A stretch of 64,000 nucleotides of DNA from Anaeramoeba flamelloides (taxonomy: Eukaryota > Metamonada > Anaeramoebidae): contig JANTQA010000032.1 of NCBI GenBank assembly GCA_027625915.1, forward strand, positions 3,038,001 through 3,102,000. The letters run 5' to 3'. Shown here one piece after another: positions 1 to 12,074 of the stretch. The notes below the pieces were generated by a model, which saw only the letters and a list, made by a program, of their open reading frames with translations, did not search any database and was not told where the DNA came from. Position numbers and translations under genes: made by a program. Numbering within the stretch: position 1 is the first letter of the stretch; every line of letters starts with the position of its first letter.

Positions 1-430
1 ATAAAATAGAAAAAGTTAAAAAAACCTAACCAAAATCAATAGATTTTCTAAATAAAATAGAAAACCTCAAAAAAAACCTAGAACACTTCACAAACAAAAC
101 ATAAAATTCAAGAAAACCGCCGTTGGGTTTTCTATAATTTAAAAGAATTGAATTAAATCTTTGATTTCTTAAATTTTCTTGTAATTTCTCAAATTTAAAA
201 AAAAATGCCGTACGCTTTTCCAGAATTTAAAAGAATTGAGCAAAATCTTTGATTTTTTCTCTATTCTTATGAATTCGGGAAAACATATTACTTGACTGCA
301 CTTCGCGGTACTCTACAGCACTCAACTTTAGTTTTTCAAGTGTTTAAAAGGTTTGAGGAGAATCCTAGGTTTAATTCAATTCTTTTTGAATTCAGAGAAA
401 ACTATGTATTTAAAGGCACTTTACTACACT
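1..430 (+). repeat. Palindromic composite repeat, copy 1
   Basis: Holds the AAAAAACCTAGAACACTTCAC segment, a hairpin module around CCAGAATTTAAAAGAATTGAG with its partner TTCTTATGAATTCGGGAAAA, and a 10-bp-period array at about 289-328 (TACTTGACTG, CACTTCGCGG, TACTCTACAG, CACTCAACTT). The same modules recur near 8.0, 18.2, 31.7, 39.4, 46.5, 57.3 and 62.7 kb. The left end may be cut by the window edge. Confidence 0.6.
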
Positions 431-2214
431 TCCTAAAAACACAATTTTGAATTAGAGATATTTTTGTATTGAGTGGGAGTGAATCTCGTTAACCATCTAA
501 AGAATTGGGCTGTCTCCATAAACTGAAAGAGATTCTTTTTGATTTTTGTTCATGGTTGATTATTAAAAAAAGTTAAAAAAGATTCAATTAGTTAGACAAT
601 TTCTTCTAAGAATTAACAGTTTTATGACACAAAAACCAGATTTTTAATTTAAAATTGCAGAATATTTGTTTTTGATTTTTTTGGTAAATGTTGAACAATT
701 AGAAATAATCAATTTAAATAGAATCAAACCCAGTATCCAGATGGTAAGTTGGAAGTTTTACAACTTGGCCGAGACTGGGTCTTCAAAAATTAGTGTTAAA
801 TCTTCTTTTTTCAACAAAAAAAACTCCCAAAGTCTGTAAAAAGATAAAACCAAGGAAAATTCTGAGACCGAAGATTTGTTTTCTTATGATCCAACCGAAA
901 ACTTTGGTTCATCATTAAGCACATCACTTATCAAATTGGTTAAAAAATATTGATTTTCAATTTCAAAAATTCTTTTTTATTAATCTTTTTGATCATATGA
1001 AGATTATATGGGCTGTTTTATGGAAAGGAAATGAAAATTAAGTTTCTTTTCAATTTGTGAAATAAAGTATTTTTTAAAAAACGTTGGCTCCTCTTATAAT
1101 CTTATTGGAGAGTTGTTTTATTTTGTTATTTCCAATCTTCTTTCTCTATAAATAAAATTATAAATTTTAGATCAAAATTATTGTTTCTAAAATAGTCAAA
1201 TTTTTTATTTTTCTTTTCTTTTCTTTTTCTTTTTCTATTCTATTTAATTTATTCTATAAATTTTTTTTTGAAAAGAAAAATTGTGAAAAAGATATTAGAT
1301 CTTAAATATACCAATAAATTTAAGAAAATTGAGATGATATAATGTCATTAAATTTTTAGATAATCATTGGTAGAAAACTCTTCTTGTTAATCTTTTTTCC
1401 TTGAAAGTTCAGTATTATAAAAATTGTTCATCAATTTTTTCCTCAAAATTTTGAATTTTTGTTTTTTAGTCTTTTTCATTTTTCTTTTAAATTTTTTTTC
1501 TCAGTTTATTCATTATTTATTTTTAAATTTTCTATATCTATATAGATATTTCATTTTCTTTACTTGTTTCTTTTTCTTTTTGATGATTTTTTTAGTATAT
1601 ATAATATCCTTTTAAATAACATTTGAAGTGTTTGATTTAGTTGTATGTGGAGAAAATTTTCATAGATTCTTGATTGAAAAAATCTTGAGATAAAAAATTG
1701 TAATATGTTAAATTCATTTTAATTTACCAAAATCCATGGGAAAAGTTATAACTCAAAGCTTTTAAAAATGTCTATAGACATAATTCATTATTATATTTTT
1801 GAAAAATTTCTTTAATTGTTAATTATTCTTTTTTTTTAAATTTTGATTTTTTGTAATTGAGAACTCTTTTAAACTTATTTTTATTCATTGAATTTTTTGT
1901 AAAAGAAGAACAAATGATTTTTTTTTATAATTTGATTTTTGTCAACCAAAAGAAGGGCTATTTCAGAATACCCTTTTTGGTCTCAAGTCACTTCTTTTGT
2001 ATGTAGCACATTCAGTTGTTAATGACTAGACACTTAAGCCAATTTTTTGAGCATATGTTAAATTTTGGTAAGGAATTCAATAAAAAAAGGATCATTGTAC
2101 CACTTTTTTTAAAGAAACCATCTTGTTTTTTAAATTTGTAGAATATAATTCTAAGGAATGCCCTGAAAAAAAATTCTTTTTGGTATTAGACTATTATTCC
2201 TATTAAATATAAGC
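431..2214. other. AT-rich spacer without recognised gene
   Basis: Apart from the coding-like fragment at 840-953, this holds only T- and A-rich tracts. The frame at 1424-1615 is almost entirely Phe/Leu/Ile from poly-T and begins with TTG; I do not consider it a gene. Confidence 0.6.
840..953 (+). other. Short coding-like fragment, unassigned
   Basis: A 37-codon open stretch reads KDKTKENSETEDLFSYDP and continues to a TGA. Its residue mix resembles real protein more than translated AT-rich spacer. It opens just after a stop and an acceptor-like GTAAAAAG. A donor-like GTAAGT lies at 739-744, but I could not join a preceding exon in a consistent phase. It could be a terminal exon of a gene lying further left, or chance. 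Confidence 0.2.
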
Positions 2215-2794
2215 TATTTCCAAGAAAGTGGGGCAAATTTATTTTAAAATATATTTATGTAACTTATTCTTCAAAAAAAGGATTTAAATATCCCAAATTA
2301 TTAACCAACATTTATAGATTCTTGATAATAATTCAATTTGTTTGTTAGTATTGTATTGCATAAATAAAATTTATTAAAATTTCTGATCTCGATTTTATCT
2401 GATATTTTTTTATGGTGAAAATTGGTGTTCATTATTTTCTTTTCATTTGAAAAAATCATTTTCATAACTTGTATAATCCCAACAAAATTTACAATATAAT
2501 TAAAAATATATAACTGCGTTTTCGTGTTTAAAAAATCATTTGTTCCCTTTCCATATTTTCCGGTTTTTTATTGAAATAGGTCGTACTTTGCTTTAACCAA
2601 AAAAAGTACTATTTTTTTTTTCATTTTTTCAGAAATATTTCAACTAACATGTTTTGAAATAAATACATAAGTGGTTGGTTCAATTGGTATAAATATTAAA
2701 CTTAATTTGGTAAAGTTGATTAATGATTACCATCACCAAAAAAAGATTATTTTTTATGAAATGTAAAAAAAAATGCCCCACTTTTTTGGAAATA
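2215..2794 (+). mobile_element. MITE family 'TTTCC', copy 1, whole-looking
   Basis: A 580-bp element with inverted ends TTTCCAAGAAAGTGGGGCA and TGCCCCACTTTTTTGGAAA, each flanked by TA, as expected for Tc1/mariner-type insertion into TA. The interior matches 6347-6925 in inverted orientation along its whole length. There is no coding capacity, so it is non-autonomous. Confidence 0.85.
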
Positions 2795-2810
2795 CCTTAT
2801 ACTATCCCAT

Positions 2811-3380
2811 TTAAGGTTTATAATCCTTAAAGTTTGAAAAAATTCTGTTATCGTAGATCCGGTACAGGTACATATTATTTTAGTTTTTAGTTAATCGAGA
2901 CCTTGTACATAGTATTGGTTTTAATAGTGGTTCCAAAAGGCAATTTATTTCAATTTATTTTTTTTTTATCTAAATCTGAATTTAAGAGTTTAAGATTAAT
3001 TGGCTGGAACTTAAGTTAAATATATGTGATGTGTGGGTTGTTGATTTGAAATTTTTAAATAGGTTTGGTTTTATTAGGAACTTTTAAAAACGAAATTTTT
3101 TTCATTTAAGTAATGTTAATGCAAAAACTGAAATCACTATTTCAAACAACAACCCAAAAATCAAAATTAATTCTTGAAATACCTATCAATCTATTAATCT
3201 TACCCTCTTCAATTCGGATTTCGGAAATAAAAAAAAATAAATTGTCAAAAATTGCCTTTTGGAACCACGATTAAAACCCTTACCAAGTTAAATATCGATT
3301 AACAATAAACCAAAATAACAAGTACCTGTACCTGATACAAGACAATCTTTTTTTCAAACTTGAGTGATTGTATACCTTAA
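2811..3380. mobile_element. Long-armed foldback element
   Basis: About 570 bp that is nearly one palindrome. The left arm (2811-3055) starts TTAAGG and includes GGTACAGGTAC and GTGGTTCCAAAAGGCAATTT; the right arm (about 3135-3380) repeats these in reverse complement and ends CCTTAA. Arm identity is roughly 80% by eye. Its right end shares the TTAA at 3377-3380 with the next element. Confidence 0.75.
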
Positions 3381-3587
3381 GGGAGTAGCTACACCATAAG
3401 ACATGATAAAAATTTGAGAGAGATGAGATAAGAACATTTTATTTTAGTGTCGTGTGATCGTAGATTCTCTAAAAATTTTTTTAAAAAAAATTATTTGATA
3501 TTTTTTTTTTTAGTAATGTTCAACAATAAAAAAAAAAGAGATTATATTGATAAAATAGTTTTATTATTATTATTATTTTATTATTAA

Positions 3588-4138
3588 AACAAACTTAATT
3601 CGATTAATTTGGACACAGTTTAAACAGTTAGAAGAATAACAAAAACATGATTTACATCAATTTGGAAATTAATTTTAATTCAACAAACTATATCATTTTT
3701 TGTGTTTTTTGTTTTTGTTTTCATTTTCTTTTTTTCAGGTACTTAATCGGTTTAGTTAGATCTGAAAATTTTTTATAGATGGTTACTAGATGGTTACAGT
3801 TGAGTTTCTTCAAGTGGAAAATCCACATACAACCGGTACATGGTATCTTATCATTTGATCGATCAACCATTGTTGGTGTAATTTTAACAAATCTACCAAT
3901 ATATTTTTTGTTCAAACTCTTTCATTTCAGCCCGTTTCATTTTTTTTGGACACACTTGTTTTGATTTTTTGTTTTATATTGTTTTCTTATATTTGGATGA
4001 AAATGATTACTTAAAAAACCATTAATACTATTTTACTTAAATCTGGTTTTATTTTAGGTTTGGGAGAATATAGTAAATTGAGTTTTTGTTTCACTATTTT
4101 TGATTTTAGATGTGTCCAAATTTTTGGAATGGAGTTTA
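3588..4138. mobile_element. Tc1/mariner-like element 'GGACACA', copy A, nested
   Basis: About 550 bp with inverted ends around AATTTGGACACA and TGTGTCCAAATTTTTGGAAT. It is collinear with 13085-13618 in opposite orientation. On the minus strand 3915-3721 is open and reads RFVKITPTMVDRSNDKIP and onward. A corresponding but broken reading exists in copy B, so this may be a transposase remnant; I cannot assign a catalytic domain. It sits inside the TTAA-flanked element and is therefore younger. Confidence 0.65.
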
Positions 4139-4499
4139 GTTTTTTTTTCTGGGAGAAGATAATTTCAGATTTTTTGAATAAAAAGTGTATCTATTATGTG
4201 GTTTAAACTTTGATAACATATAATCATATTCACTTCTCATATTCCACTAAACCCAACGTTTTACAATCCTAACAAGTAATAATTCTACTTAATTATTCTA
4301 ATTTTGGAATTCTTCTAGCTATTTAAGTCCCATTTATGTTTCCTTTTATATTCTCTCAATTATAATATTGTTGTTCTTTTTAAACAAAATCCATTAATCC
4401 TAAATGCCACTAATAAAAAAATATTTCTAATTGCTTTATCTTGTCAGGATTAAAAAAATCTCAAAAATGATGAAAAAATAAAAAATGAAAAAATTAAAT

Positions 4500-4592
4500 G
4501 CCACAATAGAATGTTGAGAGAAGAATAAAAGATAAGTCATTCAACATTCAAAACACTATTTTAAGTAATTCAACTCAACATTCTATTGTGGC
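4500..4592. repeat. Subterminal 19-bp inverted repeat
   Basis: GCCACAATAGAATGTTGAG at 4500-4518 and its perfect reverse complement at 4574-4592. The pair lies about 162 bp inside the right end of the TTAA element. The same pair, slightly decayed, lies 163 bp inside the end at 11822, so it is a fixed part of the element. Confidence 0.8.
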
Positions 4593-4829
4593 AATTTCTT
4601 TGAGACTTTGAAAAAAAAATTTCAAAAATCTAATGGATGAAGTACTTTAAATAATAAAAACCAATGAGTTACAACCAGAGTAAAAAATGTTATTTTCTGA
4701 TTCTCTTCAGAATTGCACATAAGTGAAAAATTTTTCTTTACCATGGCTACTCCCTTAAAAAATATATAAATTTGATTTTGCTTTTATTCTTTTCATTTTT
4801 GTTCATTTTTCTTATTTGCAATATTTTTA

Positions 4830-7800
4830 ATGAAAATCCACTTTCTTTTTCTTTTTTTGGCTGTTTGTGGCTTAATATCCTGTTTTAAATGTGACAAGTT
4901 TTTAAAAGGGTAACGAAAAATATGATTGGTTTTTTTTTCTTTTTACGATCCACACAAACAAAATAAAAAAAAATTAAACACCCAAACTCTTATTTTTAAT
5001 TTCTTTTTATTTGTAGTGAATGGGAAGTTAAGGTACATGACCTTCCTTTATCCAAGCCCCATTTACAGCCAACCAATCCAAAAGTAGGTACATTACTCTT
5101 AATGCCAGAAAAGAAACAACTTTTTGGTGATTTTTGGTTTCATGAAAATACCAACAATACAAACTCAAGCAAAGAAGAGACTGTTCCTTATTTTCATTTG
5201 AAAGTGTAAGATCTTTTTTTTTTTATTTTTTATTTTGGTTCTTTTTTACGGATGACTTTTTCCTGTTTATCATTTTCATAAAAAGATTAGTTTTTTTTTC
5301 AAGATATACAAACAAAAGATGGCACATCTTATTAAAAAGCGTAACAGTACAAACACAAGTGTTTCCTTTCCAGCATTTCTAACCTAACCTAAAAGACCTA
5401 AATCCAATCCTGAATAGTTTCAAAACAGTTCTTTTTTAAAGATCTCTCATTTTGAAATGATAATTGTAAACATCCAAAAACCTGGAAAATCCAACTAAAA
5501 ACCCAAAGAAAGACTTCTTGATTTGATTACTGTTAAAGTCAAGTTAAAATTATGAAAATTTTGTCTTAGAGTCCCCATAAGGAAGCTTAAACAATCACCA
5601 GAAATATCATAGCTAACTGGTATTGTAAAGATCTTTGGATTTTCTTCCAACTTTTAAATTAGAAAAATATTTAGAAATTGAAATAAAAATTTTCATTTAT
5701 TAATCGGAAAATAACATTATTTTTAATCAATAATTAATGCCCACACTCTTGGTATTCCAGTGAGTTAGTAATAACCCAAAGATTAAAAGTATAAATAGAC
5801 TTTTTTCTTATTTCAGAAATTTTTAAATATTTTCAAAACAAATAAATTTATTCAAATAACTTATTTAAATAAAAAAAATAATAGACATTATCAAATAACT
5901 GAAACAAAATCATAACAGTTAGTTGTTTAAACTCTTTTATTTGAAAAAAAAAAAATTACCTAATCTTTTAAATTTCAAGAAATTTAATAAATTTTTAGAA
6001 AAAAAAATCTCGCAATTAAATAAGAAAAGGTAAAGAATAAAGTACACAATATTTCGATTTTTATACAAGTTCTCTACTCAAGAAAGTCATTTGTGTTCTA
6101 ATTGCAGTCATAAAAATCCAAATTTTTAAAACAGCTAATTGTAAACAGTACTAGAGACATAGAAATTTAAGATTTTTATTTTGATTCTTCTTTTGACTTT
6201 TTTCTTTAGTTTTCACAATTTGTGCTGGATCATCATTTTAGACGATTTTGGCTTGTATCTAGTTAAAAATTATATTATGAATTATGTAGGCTCTGTCTCT
6301 AATAATTTATTTTTCAAGATGTTTTAAAATTAGCAGTCAATTAAGGTATTTCCAAAAAAGTGTGACATTTTTTTTTAGATTTCATAAAAATTCCTCTTTG
6401 TTAGTGGGATCTATTCATAAATTGACAATGCCAAATTAAGTTTACAATTAATAATAATTGAATCAATGACTAAGGTATTTATTTCAAAAGATGTTAGTTG
6501 GAATATTTCCCAAAAAATGAAAAAAAAAATTAGTACCTTTTTTGGTGAAAACAATGTACGACCTATTTCAATAAAAAAATGAAAATATGGAAAGGGTACA
6601 AATGATTTTTTAAACAATCAAATTTAGTTATATGTTTTTGATTCTATTTGAAATTTTGTTGATATTAAACAAGTTATGAAAACGATTTTTCGATCAAAAA
6701 GAAAAAAATAAACACCAATTTTCACCACTGAAAAAATATCAGATAAAATTGAGATCAGAAAATTAAATATCTTTTATTTATGTAATATAATACAAACAAA
6801 CAAATTGAATTATAATATAGAATTAATAAATGGTAGTTAATGATTTTGTATAATTAAATACTTTTTTGAAGATCGAGTTTAATAAATCTATTTTAAAATC
6901 TATTTGCCCCACTTTTTTGGAAATAACTTTTAGTTATTAAAAATAAAATATGATAATTTATTTCATCATTTTTCTTTTCAATTAGCAGAAAAGCAAGTTT
7001 TAGAACTATTTTAAAAAGTCCACTTTTTTTTCATTTTACGTTCGGTCCACAGTTTTCAACAAATTTTCAATAATTTAAAAATTATGAATTTTAAAAAAAG
7101 TTAACAAAGATCTAATTTACAAAATATCTTGAGAAAGCAAAATACACCAAATAACTCTTTTAACTAACTTTTAACCATATCTCGGTGTTTTTTTTTTTTT
7201 GAATTAAAGAAACTTTTTCCAAAAAGAGTCAAAATATATTTTTTTCAACTTTTTTAAAAAAGTCTCTCAAAAATTCATGATAAGTTAGTACTACCTAAGC
7301 ACTAATTTTGTACGGGCAAAAATTTACTCAATATCCCCCCTTTTTTTTTCGAAAAAATATACTTTTTTGAGAACCTATAATTTTACCAGTGGAAAATTTC
7401 CACCTTAAAATCCGAACTTTTAAGGTTCTTACCCGTAACCACATTATTTTCAATTGCTTATTTTTTTCTCAAATAGCCACATGCTATAATTTTAATTAAG
7501 GGACTAGTCTCTATTTTTTTTTTTTTGACCAATTTCTAAATAAAGATTCCTTATCTAGAAATTTTTTTAATATTGAAAATAAACAGGGGTTTTCAAATCA
7601 AAGTAATTGGCAAAAAATTTTCTCAATCTCTATTAAATTTACGTAAAAAATTTTAATAGAGATTAGTCCCTTAAAAATCGGGTTTTTGAGTAGAGAACCA
7701 CTAATTCTTTGAAGAAATTATCTGATCAATTTGAATCTTCTTGTCTATTATAAAATCCAACCTGAATAAGAATTGAAACAAAATCCCTCTCAATTTATGG

Positions 7801-9607
7801 ATCCGGTCCGATTCTTGAGACAATTAACTAGATCCAGTCTCTCACTCAATTCAACAATATTTTTAATTCAAATATAAGTGTCGTAGAGTGTCATCAAGTG
7901 CCGTAGAGTGCCGTCAAGTTCCAAAGTTTTTTTTAATTTTAGAAAATTTAAGAAATTTTCTTTCAATTTCTCAAATTAAAAAAAACCTAACAGGGCTTTT
8001 ATGAAAATCAAAATAATGAAGTAAAATCAAAGATTTTTACCAGTATTCTTACAAATTCTGAAAAGGCTAACAGTGGTTTTCTTCAGGATTTTTGTTTTAT
8101 TGGGTGAAGTGTTCTAGGTTTTTTTGAGGTTTTCTTTTTTTTTTGTCAAGTGTTCTAGGTTTTTTTTACTTTAGAAATAAACAGAAAATTTATTAAAATT
8201 TTCGGTTTATTTCTAAAGTAAAAAAAACCTAACGAAAATCTATTGATTTTCTAAATAAATAGAAAACTCAAAAAAACCTAACGATAATATATAAATTTTC
8301 TTTAGGTTTTTTTTACTTTAGAAATAAACCGAAAATTTTAATAAATTTTCTGTTTATTTCTAAAGTAAAAAAAACCTAGAACACTTCACAAATAAAACAG
8401 AAAAACTCAAGAAAACTTATCTGTGTTTTTATTTAATCAGGAAAATAAAAAGAAAATTTATGAAATTTCTTTTAAATTCTGTAAAACCTAGGCAATCTAT
8501 AACACGATTGTTTATTAATGTTATAATATAATGTTGTAATTTTGTTTGATTATTCAAGATTTTGGGTAACAGAATAAAATGAAAATTTATTTTTTTTTGG
8601 CTTGGCAAAGATATTCTCAGAACTAATACTTAAATTTATGAAAATAATCTTCGTTAGTGAAAAAAATAAGAATTTAGTTAGTTGGGAACAAAATGACCCG
8701 ATAATCTCATTTTATCACAAGAGGATTATATTGATGAATTTCCATAATAAAGTAGTTTTAAAAAAGTGTGAACAAAAATATTTTAAAACAAGACTTATAA
8801 AAATGTTTATTGAACCTTGCCAGTATCTTTTATAGATAACTTCTAAAAACTTTTTTAAAATGACTCCAATAATAACATTAAGAATAAATTAAAATACAAA
8901 TATTTTTTTTTTAATTATATTTAAATACATTCTCTAAAATGATTAATAGCCAAAAAATAGACGACCGGAAGGGTGCAATATTTTACAAGGAAAATGATGA
9001 TGACGATGAATATAAAATATTGTTTAAATTTGATCTAATTTTTAAGTTAGGGACCTTCTTTAGTAACGATATATGGAAACCTGAATCAAAAAATACCAAG
9101 GGATCTCAAGAAATTCAAATAATTGCACATGATTTAAAATCCTTTACTGCATGTATTTTCCATTCTGATGGCATCAAGGTCTTATCTGCGAAAAATGTCA
9201 ATAAAAAAAAATCAATCTATTCAAAACTTTTTAACTTTACACCAATTCTAATAGTTTTTTTACCTTCTCTTTACAGGATGGCAATAAAGCCTAAGAAACT
9301 AAAAGAAATAGAAAAGCGAAAAAAAAAGGTTCAAGGGTTAATAAAGGAATTAGAAAATGCAAAATTACAAAAAAAAAAACTTGAGCAAACAAAAAAGATT
9401 AATTCTGAAAAAAATGGAAAACAACCTGAAAAAAAATCTGGGATTTCAAAAGAAAATATCAAAGACAATATCAAAGAAGAATCAATTCAAAAGAAAAGTG
9501 AAGATGATGATCTTAAAGAAGTTTATGTAAATGAAGAAGAGGAGGAGGAGATGAAAGAGAAAGAAAATAAGGGGGGGAAAGAAGAAGAAGAAGAAGAGAC
9601 GAAATAA
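4830..9607 (+). CDS. Unrecognised signal-peptide, single-pass membrane protein (3 exons)
   Basis: Exons by splice-site reading: 4830-4909, 5017-5205 and 8950-9607. Both introns are phase 2 with donors GTAACG and GTAAGA and acceptors TTTGTAG and TTAATAG; joined, they read without a stop for 308 residues. Residues 1-18 (MKIHFLFLFLAVCGLISC) look like a signal peptide. A probably lumenal part of about 155 residues contains GTLLLMPEKKQLFGDFWFH and later LGTFFSNDIW. A hydrophobic stretch (FNFTPILIVFLPSLY) follows, then a long Lys/Glu-rich coiled tail, suggesting type I topology in the secretory pathway. I do not recognise the family. Exons 1 and 2 and their intron are clear; the link to exon 3 across 3.7 kb of repeats is inferred from matching phase and continuous sense. 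The 8939 ATG would be an alternative start for exon 3 alone, without a signal peptide. Exon 1 begins only 72 bp after the end of a TTAA-flanked transposon. Confidence 0.6.
6347..6925 (-). mobile_element. MITE family 'TTTCC', copy 2, in intron 2 of the 4.8-kb gene
   Basis: A 579-bp element inverted relative to the 2215-2794 copy, with ends TATTTCCAAAAAAGTG and TTGCCCCACTTTTTTGGAAATA. Equal length and end-to-end similarity show both copies are complete. It helps account for the 3.7-kb intron. Confidence 0.85.
7860..8480 (-). repeat. Palindromic composite repeat, copy 2, with nested hairpins
   Basis: Begins with a decamer array at about 7879-7922 (alternating CCGTAGAGTG and CCGTCAAGTG). Two near-perfect hairpins follow at about 8157-8233 and 8303-8380 (arms AGGTTTTTTTTACTTTAGAA and partner). 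A larger palindrome encloses both (GTGAAGTGTTCTAGG at left, CCTAGAACACTTCAC at right). It lies in intron 2 of the 4.8-kb gene. Confidence 0.7.
8602..8835 (+). other. Open frame inside intron, status unclear
   Basis: A 77-codon frame opening with TTG (first ATG at 8638) reads FVSEKNKNLVSWEQNDPIIS and onward. Composition is protein-like, but there is no recognised domain and it is not needed to join the flanking exons. It may be a skipped exon or a transposon remnant. Confidence 0.2.
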
Positions 9608-9807
9608 TTAAATACAAATAAAAAGAATTTATTAATGGGATGGATATCTTGAATGGAAAATAAAAACTTTTTAACTCTAAAATTATTTTTTTTTTTTAAA
9701 TTTGTGTTTGATCTTTTAAATTGTTTATAAACTTTATTTTTCAATTTTAAGTTTAATTTAATATGTTTTTAAGAACCTAAAACTGTATTATTTGAAAAAG
9801 AAAAAAG

Positions 9808-9836
9808 AAAGAAAGAAAGAAAGAAAGAAAGAAAAT
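9808..9836 (+). repeat. (GAAA)n microsatellite
   Basis: About seven tandem GAAA units, 200 bp downstream of the stop at 9607. A simple sequence repeat with no sign of function. Confidence 0.9.
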
Positions 9837-9908
9837 AAAAGAAAGACGAAAGAAAAAATGTAATTCATTAGAATTTATTTTTTAAAAAAACAATGTTTTT
9901 TAATTTAA

Positions 9909-11345
9909 CACCTAAACACCATGGATTTGCCTAAATTTCATCAAGTTTATAGGAAAAGATTTAAAATGATATTGATGTGCTAATATATTTATTTTCTTAT
10001 TTGTCTTTAATCCAGATTTTATTGACAATAACAAGTCAAAATATTTAAAAGATAAAGAAGGTATGTTATTGATTTTTTTTTGATCGATATTGGAAATAAC
10101 AATAATTATTATTCATTTTTACATTTTTTTTAAAGATTTTTATTTTTTTTTAATTTTTGAGACAAGAAATTTTATTACAGTAATAGTAATTCAAACCCCA
10201 TTACATTGATTTATTAATAACAAATCCTTAAATAATGTTGTTAATTTTATAAAAAAAATAAATAAAAAAATATATTCATCAGAAATTTCAATTTTTTTTT
10301 CAATAAAAAATTTAATAAATATTAAATCAAGTGAAAAATGAAATTCATTTCTTTAGGCCAAATTTAAAATTTTCATATGAATAATTTTCTAAAACTTCAA
10401 TTTTAACAATATAAAATACTTGAAAAAACAAAAAAAAAATAAATTGTAAAATAATTTCATTTAATAGATCGGAATTAAATCATCAAAGGTTCCTTTACTA
10501 GATTATTTTTTGACTTTAAATTTATAAAAAAATAAAAAATAACTTTTAAATATTATTCAAAGATAATTAAAATAATCTTCCTAAACCAAGAAATTTTTTT
10601 TATGAATTTTGTTTTTTCTAAAAATTTGTAAAACAATTTGTAAAATTTGAATTAAAAAATATAAATTAATTCAGATCTTGGAAAATAATTTTTGATCTAT
10701 GGCCTATTATCTAATAATATTGTTTAGTTTATGTATTGATTCTAAAAAGTCCAAATTTAAAAAATACGAAAAATTAAAAAAAAAAATCAATTCTTAACTG
10801 ACTCAAACTATTGACAAAATAATTTAAATTTAAAAAAAATTCTTATTGAAAAAAATTCCAAATTTTAAAATGTAAAAAAATATTATTTTTTTTTAAATTC
10901 ATATTTTTTTCTATTTTTTAGATTTAATAGAATCATATATAAATATTACTATTGAACAGTAATCAATAAAAAAACAAATTTTCTACCTGATATTAAAATA
11001 TCTTTTATAATGAATAAATTATTAATTGAAGTATTTAAGGTTATGTTGGAGGGTGCAAAGCTTCCCAAAAAAATTTTCAGTAAAAAATTATGTGTTTTAA
11101 TCATTAAAATAAGAAGTTTTCGAGATGTAAAGAAACTTTATATTAAAAAAATTATTGATTTTTTTGAACAAAATTTCTTTGAAAGATAAGAAAAGCACAA
11201 TAAGTAAGAAAATTTTTTTTGAATATTGATTATTTTTTCCAAGTTATTAGTTTATAGTATGTGTAACTCTGTAATTAACAATTCAAAAATTTTCTAACTA
11301 AGATAATTTTTTATAAAATTTATATCTTATAAACCTTTCATAAGA
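9909..11345 (+). mobile_element. 1.5-kb 'CCCTTAGCACCCC' element, copy 1, decayed ends
   Basis: Collinear with 37220-38716 and 52180-53645 along its length. Landmarks are the near-end ATGGATTTGCCTAAATTTCA, the TTATTTGTCTTTAATCCAGA block, and an inner GGGTGCAAAG motif at about 11052. The terminal inverted repeat is no longer legible. No coding frame of note. Confidence 0.75.
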
Positions 11346-11821
11346 ATTCAAATTATAAAGTATAGTTCAAATGCAATTAGGATATTTATATTTTAAGAGA
11401 TATGTGTTTATTCTTTATTACCAATTACTTTAATTCAGTAATTTAAAACTTTTTATTAAAAAAAAAAAAACAACTTTTAATTTATGTAATGATTTATTAT
11501 AATTACACAGGTTATTAGAATAACTAATTGATCTTTTTTTATTCTCTTGAAAAACAAAATATATAATCCTAAATTTTGAAATCCAAAATTACTGAAATTA
11601 CTGTTAACAACCAAAATATATTGCTTTGAGAATTAAAGTATATTACTAATAATAACATCCAGTCAAATAATTCAAGTTTATAGAAAATATAGTTACTAAA
11701 TTGGGGTAATTGGAATCTAAAAAAAAAAAAACTATAAGTTTTTAGTTCACTAGTTAAAAACAAAAGTAAAAAAATAATACTTCTTCTCAAGTTTTTTTTT
11801 TAAATTTTGGGAATGAATACA

Positions 11822-12074
11822 GGGAGTAGCCACCAAAAAGTCAAAATTTGCACAATTTAATATTTTGAAAGTAGATTAGAAAATCACATTTTTCACTTTG
11901 GTATCTGTCTAGTTGCTTTTTAGTATTCAAAGTACTTGTTAGAAAACACATTATAAATTTAAATTTCACATTTAAAATTAAATACCACAATAAGATGTTT
12001 AGATGATTTGTTTAGTCTGTTTTAGAAAGGTTAAATGGTTTAACTTTTGTTCTTATCACAACATTCTATTGTGG
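11822..12074 (-). mobile_element. TTAA-family fragment, copy 2
   Basis: Starts GGGAGTAGCC and carries the CCACAATAAGATGTT / ACAACATTCTATTGTGG pair at 11985-11999 and 12058-12074, at the same distance from the end as in the 3377-4758 copy. No TTAA remains at the left, and the far end was not found. Confidence 0.6.

Larger units (their letters stand above)
3377..4758. mobile_element. TTAA-flanked DNA transposon carrying a nested element
   Basis: Ends are TTAA-GGGAGTAGCT at 3377-3390 and GGCTACTCCC-TTAA at 4745-4758, giving a 9-bp terminal inverted repeat with TTAA target duplications as made by piggyBac and Kolobok elements; the GGG start fits Kolobok better. It contains a Tc1-like element (3588-4138) and a subterminal inverted repeat at 4500-4518/4574-4592. 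Without the nested insert it is about 830 bp and non-coding. A related fragment lies at 11822-12074. Confidence 0.7.

Noticed and set aside
735-800. tRNA A-box-like CTTGGCCGAGACTGGGTC
   Set aside because: No B box within the expected distance and no cloverleaf.
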